Shown: piece by piece, positions 57,229 through 64,000 of the stretch | Layout: each line of letters opens with the position of its first letter | Numbering within the stretch: the first letter of the stretch is position 1 | Assembly (NCBI GenBank): GCA_004194705.1 | Contig: SADC01001184.1 | Location: 682,001-746,000, forward strand | DNA from: Ditylenchus dipsaci | Lineage: Eukaryota; Nematoda; Chromadorea; Rhabditida; Anguinidae | Length of the DNA stretch: 64,000 bases | Direction of reading: 5' to 3' | Translations under genes and position numbers: made by a program | Notes under the pieces: model-generated | Seen by the model: only the letters and a program-made list of their open reading frames with translations | Databases searched by the model: none | Told to the model about the DNA's origin: nothing

Positions 57229-59515
57229 AGGACCATACTTGTGGATGACAATGGGAATTTGGAAAATTCAAATGCGCGCGGGACACTTCTTTTTAGTCCG
57301 AAATAATTTTTAATCATTCGTATTATTAAGAATAAATGATCAAAAAATACACAGCAGGCACGGGACTCGAACCTGAGACCGATTCTGGATATGGATACCG
57401 GATATGGATTTTTTCTGGTGCAAAAAAAAATTGGTGCAAAAAGCTCTTTTTTGGTGCAAATATAATCTTTTTTGGTGCAAAAAGATTTTATTTTGGTGAA
57501 AATCGCCGTGGTGCAAATTGAATTTTTTTGGTGCAAATAATTTTCTTTTTGGTGCAAATTGAATTCTTTTTGGTGCAAATAGTATTCTTTTTGGTGCAAA
57601 TAAAATTATTTTTGGTGCAAATCGAATTCTTTTTGGTGCAAATCGTATTCTTTCTGGATAATATTTTTTTTGCCCGTATAATACTCGTTTTCGCCCTTCG
57701 CATATTTCTTTTTGCCCGTAGATTTTGTATGCCCAGTGGCCAAGTTGGTTTTTTGGGAGTTTAATAAAGGGAGAGTAAACTTATCGCGAAAGTTCAATTG
57801 CGCGCATCAGAACCCGTTTTTCGATTGGCTCAATCTCTCAGAATACGAATTCCACCATTTAGAAGCACTCAATGGGGGGAGGTTACACTTTATATACGCA
57901 TCGCCCTAAATCGACAGTTTCATCCCGCTAGGCGCACATCTTTATTTTTATATTAAGTTTACTGACTTCTAGGGTCAAAACCTGTCGAGAAATGGATTGC
58001 AATCATTAACAGCACTGCTTTGCTGTCAGAAACTGCCTCAAATTGCGAATTGAAGCAAATAACCATCAGAATGAAAGAAAACCATCCACAATGATGCGTA
58101 TTAAATTCGTATAGCTTGAATTTTATTTATTTATTCACCGACGCGTTTAGTGACTTTCTAGAGTTATAATTTCATGATGAATCAGATAAAAATTTTAACA
58201 AACCAAATCACTGCAGAAAAACAAGGTAGCTAGCGAAGGTTTGACCAAGGAAGGATTTGAATTTCAGCTTCAACTTCATACTAACTTCTTTCTGTTTATT
58301 AGCTCAGAACAATGTCGAATATTCCAGAACAATATTCCTGAACAATATCGAAAATTTTGGTGACAGCTCTGGGTGGGAGTGCATGGAATCGGAAAGTGTT
58401 GGATGCTTTTCGAATTTTAGCTTCAACTTCATGCTAACTTCCTCCGGTTTGATAGCTCAAATGAAAGCCTAGATTCTTGACCACATTTTGGTATATAAAA
58501 AGTGTGACTTGTAAAAAAAAATCAGAAAATTTCAATGTAACTAATCAGAGAAAACCTAAAAAAAACCGTCGATTTTCGGAAATTTAGCCTACTTCAGCCT
58601 GAATACAAGCTTCAGTAGGTGTAAAAGCCTGCTCTGAAAATCTTGTTTTATAGTCAAGAGTGTGAGGACTATTTTGGCACTAAACTTGTAAATACCAGGA
58701 GAGAAAAACAGTGTGCACCAGTGGTAGTCAAACCTGTGACTTAGGCAATGCGTATTTGAAGTATACTCACCCTTTAAAACCATTACCAACTAGTATTTAG
58801 GTACCCTGAACCAATAATAAACGTGGTTCTAAATGGAGGAATTCGGATTCTGCGAGATTGAGCCGATTGAAAAAGGATTCTGATGCACGCAATCTAATTT
58901 TCGCAATAAGTTTACTCCCCCTTAAATAAATTCCCAAAAAACCAACTTGGTCACTCCGGGTGGGATTCTGAGCAAACCAAGTCTTTTTCGGACCATAAAA
59001 TTTGAAATTCCCCAGAATTTTAAAATCTACAGGCCGAAAAAACTAGAAAAAGAGAAATCTACGGACAAAAACGAATATTCTACGGGCATTCAAAATCTAC
59101 GGGCAAAAAGAAATATGCGATGGCGAAAACGAGTATTATACGGGCAAAAAAAATATTATCCGGAAAGAATTCGATTTGCACCAAAAGAATTCGATTTGCA
59201 CCAAAAATAATTTTATTTGCACCAAAAAGAATTCAATTTGCACCAAAAAAGAGCTTCTTTGCACCAAATTTTTTTGCACAAAAAAAATCTTTTTGCACCA
59301 AAAAGAAATTTTTTTGCACCAGAAAAAATCCATATCTATTTTTACCGCACTACGCTGCTATACCACTGAGCTACCTGAATCACTTATATAAATTATGTTT
59401 TTATTATTATATTCCAACAACACATAATTCAAAAAGTATTTTTGGAGTAAAAAAAAAGTGTCCCGCGCGCATTTGAATTTGCCAAATTCCCATTGTCATC
59501 AACAAGTATGGTCCT
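57229..59515. mobile_element. 2.29-kb TTAA-flanked foldback element
   Basis: TTAA at 57225-57228 and 59516-59519 flanks inverted ends AGGACCATACTTGTGGATGA and its inverse. Arms run to about 57880 and from about 58825. Each arm has a 24-base minisatellite, TTTTGGTGCAAATCGAATTC and inverse (57420-57660, 59165-59330), and a tRNA-like half: a B box on the minus strand at 57361-57375 (GGTTCGAGTCCC) and an A box on the minus strand at 59350-59385 (GTAGCTCAGTGGTATAGC). The loop 57890-58820 has no supported gene. The TTAA target site suggests piggyBac- or Kolobok-type mobilisation. Confidence 0.7.
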
Positions 59516-59958
59516 TTAATGGTGCGTAGACGTTAGCTACCTTTTGTCCTATTTTTTCCCAAATCTCTTTTTAATAAAACCTCATAAAAGAACTCAAATG
59601 TTAGTCCCAGTCCCAGATTACCCCGGAAAAGAATGCAAGGCATTTATTAGTCCATCCTGAGATATGCTAGCCTACCCCTAAGCCTAAAGCCTAAGTAGTT
59701 AGAACACAGGGTAGTTCCAAAATGGGACAAAAGGTACCTAACGTCGATATCCCATCTCAATTAGCCCCCTTCCAATCCACCGCTGGTCGTCCATGGACTC
59801 ACCACTGGCAATTTCGGGGAGATCCAGTGGAAATTCGGGGGTAATCAACTGGATTTAAAATATATGTGTAGGAAACCTATTTATTAGCGACAAAGAAAAT
59901 TTATAAACAACAAAAATTGCGAGAAATTTACTGGTCAGAAAAAGACTGATTTGTAATA

Positions 59959-60929
59959 CAGTCAGCCCTCGATTTAACGACACCCTGGAGACTGACCTAT
60001 GGTGTCATTAAATCGAATGTACTTAAGAAAATATTTTGTAGAGTGTCTTAAAAATCGAAGGCTCGAAAAATTAAAATTGCTATTTTTATACAATTTGATT
60101 AATAATCGACGATTTATACATCTAAAATTAGCAAGTGATTATAACAGACAATTTTAAAGGGGCATGCCCACGCTAATAAGAGGTGGTGCCCGGGAATTCA
60201 AATTTTTTTTCCGAATCATTTAACTTCTGTACGGATTTTTCAACTTGGTTTCTTTTCAACTCGGTCTCTCTTTAACAAAACAATGCCTAGAATTTAATTT
60301 TAAGTATGGTTTTGTTATAAACCAAGTTGAAAAAAATCCGTTCAATGATTAGGAAATTTTTTTGAGTCCCCGGGCACCACCTCGTATTAGCGTGGGCATG
60401 CCCCTTTAATGGTCAGACGGAAAACCAATTGATGTCCGGCTGCATTTGTTTCTTACTGAACTCTTTCGTGGATGTAGTCATCTATTGCGTCGCTGTGGCG
60501 GAGAATGACTGGATCCACACAATTCTGTCAAAGCTCTCCAAACAAGGAACCGCCACCCTCTTACCCGAAAAGCTCGCTAATCCAATGCTTGACTTTGCCC
60601 AAGATGGTAAAAAAAAACTCCTTTCCAGGCTTTTGCCAATTTGTAACCTTCGTTCAATCCCGAAGGACGCTGAATTAGAAACTTTTGAATGTATTTTGCC
60701 CAAAAAATGATTCTAATCGAGGAAAGTAACATACGGATACCAGTCCAAATACGATAAAGAGATGATAGCAATAATGAAGCAAGCATTATGCGGCAATTTT
60801 TCTCGTTGAAAATGCAAAATCATAATGCAAAATCTGTCGGGTGTCGTTAAATCGAGGGTCTCATCTAGTGTATTTTAGATTTAACCAACCAAATCAGTCT
60901 AAGGGTGTCGTTAAATCGAGGGTTGACTG
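59959..60929. mobile_element. Pogo-like element with nested TTAA insertion
   Basis: TA-flanked ends CAGTCAGCCCTCGATTTAAC and the inverse TTAAATCGAGGGTTGACTG. The open frame 60429-60710 inside (LSKQGTATLLPEKLANPMLD) has no recognised domain; it is more G+C-rich than its surroundings and might be captured coding sequence. Confidence 0.65.
60158..60405. mobile_element. TTAA-flanked MITE nested in a pogo-like element
   Basis: Ends AGGGGCATGCCCACGCTAAT and the inverse, flanked by TTAA at 60154-60157 and 60406-60409. Confidence 0.75.
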
Positions 60930-61166
60930 TATCTTGATTTGCCGGTCTTTGGTAAATTAGGACAAATTTACATTCGAAGCCGTCTGTTTGGCCATTTCGA
61001 TGTTGCGCCATTAATTTGTCAATTGGCATAATGTTCTGAAGCAAGATATGTTATAAATAAATTCGGAAGAAAGATTGCTAGAAATGCTTTTTCCGTCTAA
61101 TTCCGAATATATTGCTTAAAATATAAACGTTTTGTGGTCACTTCACATCTATCCAGATTCTCAAGA

Positions 61167-62907
61167 ATGATGGTGGACGTAGAAGACTGTGACTGTTTTC
61201 GCTTATGGAGACTTCGTACAACTGCTTTGCAGGTGTGCTTTATAGCTGTATTTGAATGTGAATCATTTAGATTTCACTGGCTTTAGATGTGCTATGATAG
61301 AGGTTACTCAGTTTCACATGACGAATTGAATCAATCACTTACTGCTTTTAAATACATGTTTGGAGAGAGACCGTCCAGGTAAAAATGAAATCTATGAATA
61401 TCGACATTAAGTGTAATATAGCGGATTTATGGAGGCATTCAGCGATTGAGAATTTCTAGATAAATCAGCTTCTGCTATTAACATTCAAAATTAGAAAAGT
61501 GTGACTGTTTTTACTAGGGTGTAGCAATTGTCAGACAATTGCAAAAGCGGACACTTGTCCAAAAGACGGACAATTCTACTTATACCTAATAATTCTGCTG
61601 GCTGCAACATTTTCAGTTTTAACTGTGTTAACCGTATAGTTATCGACGTGGAATTTATCACTTTTGGACATTTTTGGCGCTAGTGTAATATATCCCACCC
61701 AATAATTCAGGCTTTGGCTTAAGCTTTTCCAATGAGTGAGTGATTTTTTGTGTTGTTTGCAGAGAACGGCTGTAAATTTTTTTCTTGGGCGATAGTTTTT
61801 TTGTATCGGTACCATTTTGTAGCTGAGATTTAGGACTATAAAATAAAAAAACTTCCAGCCATATATTGCTGAAAAAATATTGATAAAAATGCGTTCATTT
61901 GCACTCTACATCGCAATCTAAATTGCGCTCATCGAGTGAGATATAGAGTGCTATGTGGAGTGCAAATAAACACATTTTTATCAAAAAAAATTCAGCGATA
62001 AAAATTCAGATATGCGATTGGAAATTTTCTATTGTGTAGCCCCGCATCTCACACATAATGGTACCAACAGAGAAAAAATTAGTCCGAGAAAAAATTTACA
62101 GCCGTTTTTTGCAATTTACATCGCACTCTATATTGCACTCATTGGGGACGCATCCAAGACGCGTTAAGCTCAATATCTTTAGGTTTAGGCTCAGGGCCTG
62201 GCCATTACTGACTAGCGCCTTTGCACAATTTTTTTTCTTCAAAATAGTAGTTTTAATCACCCTCTAAAAATTATTGGGGAGGGTATATTACACCAGCTTT
62301 TTTGGGGAGGGTATATTTTTTTCAATTTGAGCTCTAACAACAACATGTTACCTTTTTTAAAATTCCACGTTTTTTCCAGCAAAACGTTTTATCAAGCTTT
62401 GAATTTAGTTCAGAAATTTTTCGGTCAAACCTAGTCTTTACTTATCAGAAACCATTTTAAGTCGTTTTTTGGCGCTACTTGCGAATAAAATTCGCGCCTT
62501 TTTCTATTTACTTAATTTCAAGGCCATTTTTCAAATTATTCTACATTTCACTAGCAAAAAATTTGTCGACTAATTCTTCATCAATAAATTCGCCGTTTGC
62601 CATAAATGTCAAACGGTAAACTGTCGATCATTCATATAGCTTTGAAAATATCAATATTTTTTTACAACTTTAGGAAGGATCTTACAATTCAGTTGGCGAA
62701 TGGAAGTGACCCAGAAGGCAATCGGTTTTTTTCCAAAAATGGGTTTTCTTACTAATGCTTTTTGTAGATCGAATTTTTGTGTTCTTTACACAAGAAGCTC
62801 GAGTCAATGTCAACTTTATAAATGAAGTGACTGAGAAGCTGCGTGAATCAAATGCTCATCGTGTAATTCTTATTATTCGACAAACTATTTCATCCCATGC
62901 TAAAGAG
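61167..62907 (+). CDS. POLR2E: RNA polymerase I/II/III subunit RPB5 (partial)
   Basis: Exons 61167-61232, 61287-61378, 62674-62724 and 62768-62907; later exons fall in or beyond the last kilobase. The protein tracks RPB5 closely: FRLWRLRTTALQMCYDRGYS (family YRLWKIRKTIMQLCHDRGY), VSHDELNQSL..FKYMFGERPS, RKDLTIQLANGSDPEG, then IFVFFTQE...NEVTEKLRESNAHRVILIIR...SSHAKE. This is the N-terminal jaw half of the shared ABC27 subunit, which contacts DNA at the front of all three nuclear polymerases. The C-terminal assembly domain is not present up to the edge. Junction 62724/62768 is off by one base, notable because RPB5 is essential. Intron 2 (1.3 kb) carries a foldback element. Confidence 0.85.
61675..62305. 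repeat. Foldback element in RPB5 intron 2
   Basis: Outer ends GCTAGTGTAATATATCCCAC...CAATAATT and AATTATTGGGG...ATATTACACCAGC; inner arms 61724-61815 and 62055-62150 also pair, with small hairpins around ATTTGCACTCTACATCGCAA. Open frames at 61576-61815 and 62058-62267 are the two arms. Confidence 0.6.
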
Positions 62908-64000
62908 GTAATTTTGGGTAGTTTTTGGTTTTTATCAGTAAGAATATTTTCAAGAATATTCTTCCTAATAAAATACTTCTTCTGTGAAAATTGCTTAACA
63001 CTCCATGCATGCATATTTCATCCATCCAGAGTCACTTACGGGCTTCATAAACTATATACTATTTTAAAACTGTGATTTTAGGCTTTCGAAAAGTGAATAT
63101 TTAGTTATCCGTAAAGTTAAGCGTGTACACATACTTATGACCACTTACCGTATTTCCTCTAATAGAGCCCCCGGGGGCTTTATTTTTCGGATGCCCAAAA
63201 ATTTTGAAATTGTAAATCGAAAATGGCTCTTACTCTGAAGTTCTACAGTGTCCGAAATTTTAAACATTTTAAACATTTTAAAAACATTTTAAAATAAAAA
63301 TATTGTCTACGTAGCTCTTTGCGCGGTCGATTTCTGTTTTCGGGACCCTTATCCGCGGAAATCTCCAGAATTGTGGGTTTTTTCTAAAAAAAATTCAGTC
63401 TGACATTAGGCCTGAATAGTCTAAATTGTGTTGTCAGTTTGATTCGCTTTATAACTCATTAGAAAGCCATGTCACTGCTTTATCCAGTGATATACAGACT
63501 TTTGAGAAAAGGTCTGCCCGAAAGGGTTTTACGTAACATTTTCAAAGAACACCTACGAAATAATGTGAGACCTTCTCAAAGACCCCATTTCACCTTTAAA
63601 ACGCTTTTTTAAATTTTAATGAAAGATTCGGAATCAGCATAAAAAAAATAGTTCAGGATGGGCACTTACCATAGTCGGCTCTCGGAATGTTAAAAGAGAA
63701 GTTTTGTAATTCTGTACATGGGTCGGATCGCTCAGAAAATTCAAAATGGAGTGTTTGGGCTCAGACAAAAGCCTACGATGTGCTGAGTACGATAGCATCA
63801 AATTCAGTCCGCTTTTCTCTATAATTCACCTAGCTGTGGCCTCCCGAAGTTGGGCACTCAGAAAAACAAGTACATTTATTAAAACAATTTATACTCAGTG
63901 AAAGTTTGATGACTCCCAAGTACATTTATTAAAACAATTTATACTCAGTGAAAGTTTGATGACTCACAGTTTCTTAAAAGCTTATTCGACGCAGAATGAG
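62908..64000. other. RPB5 intron or 3' region
   Basis: Contains a CCGTATTTCCTCTAATAGA end at 63148 and a perfect tandem duplication at the right edge. No exon matching the C-terminal half of RPB5 was seen. Confidence 0.4.
63867..63965. repeat. Perfect 50-base tandem duplication
   Basis: CAAGTACATTTATTAAAACA...GATGACTC occurs twice in a row without a mismatch, starting at 63867 and 63917. Confidence 0.85.

Noticed and set aside
57225..57797. Periodic HQKEFDL / VQIEFFL open frames
   Set aside because: Both strands are open because of the 24-base minisatellite in the foldback arms; no gene structure.
60429..60710. Pogo transposase
   Set aside because: The frame shows no DDE or CENP-B-like helix-turn-helix features and is far too short.
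1..64000. CRISPR array, bacterial operons or ribosomal RNA
   Set aside because: No regularly spaced direct repeats with unique spacers; genes are spliced; no rRNA-like conserved stretches were seen.

Overview
The window is nuclear DNA of an animal. It is AT-rich, and its genes are split into many short exons by introns of mostly 45-75 bases (a few look as short as 35) with GT...TTTAG/TTGCAG borders. Polyadenylation signals follow several stops. The gene set includes RNA polymerase subunit RPB5, an SLC31/Ctr copper transporter, a CYTH-domain protein and a secreted double-domain haem peroxidase. The double peroxidase is best known from insects and their relatives, so an arthropod or other ecdysozoan is the best guess, but the group cannot be fixed from this window.

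Layout, left to right: a coiled-coil gene (+, to 2743); a repeat-rich gap with minisatellites, foldbacks and short DNA transposons (2.75-9.7 kb) holding one doubtful minus-strand exon; the roughly 46-exon double peroxidase (+, 9849-17704); a Ctr-type transporter (+, 18265-22613) whose last intron is stuffed with transposons; a transposon-rich gap; a small single-pass membrane protein (+, 28939-29336); a four-pass membrane protein (+, 30464-32310) converging on a CYTH-domain gene (-, 32562-35643); a possible zinc-binding protein (-, ~39.2 kb) and a basic hydrophobic protein (-, ~40.1 kb); an unrecognised three-exon gene with its own TATA box (-, 43187-44095); a membrane-protein exon set (+, 46069-47994); a broken MADF-domain gene (+, ~52.9-53.6 kb); a large foldback zone (55.1-59.5 kb); and the 5' half of the RPB5 gene (+, 61167 to beyond the edge).

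The space between exons is mainly small non-autonomous DNA transposons: pogo/Tigger-like (TA target site, CAGT...ACTG ends), PIF/Harbinger-like (TWA), hAT-like (8-base target site), TTAA elements, and families defined only by their inverted ends, plus tRNA-like SINE pieces. Some are nested.

Two themes stand out. Three proteins keep a fold but lack hallmark residues: peroxidase domain 1, the MxxxM of the Ctr protein and the ExExK of the CYTH protein. Also, recognisable genes, including RPB5, repeatedly lose frame by one base, often at homopolymers, which points to consensus errors in the assembly as much as to gene decay.
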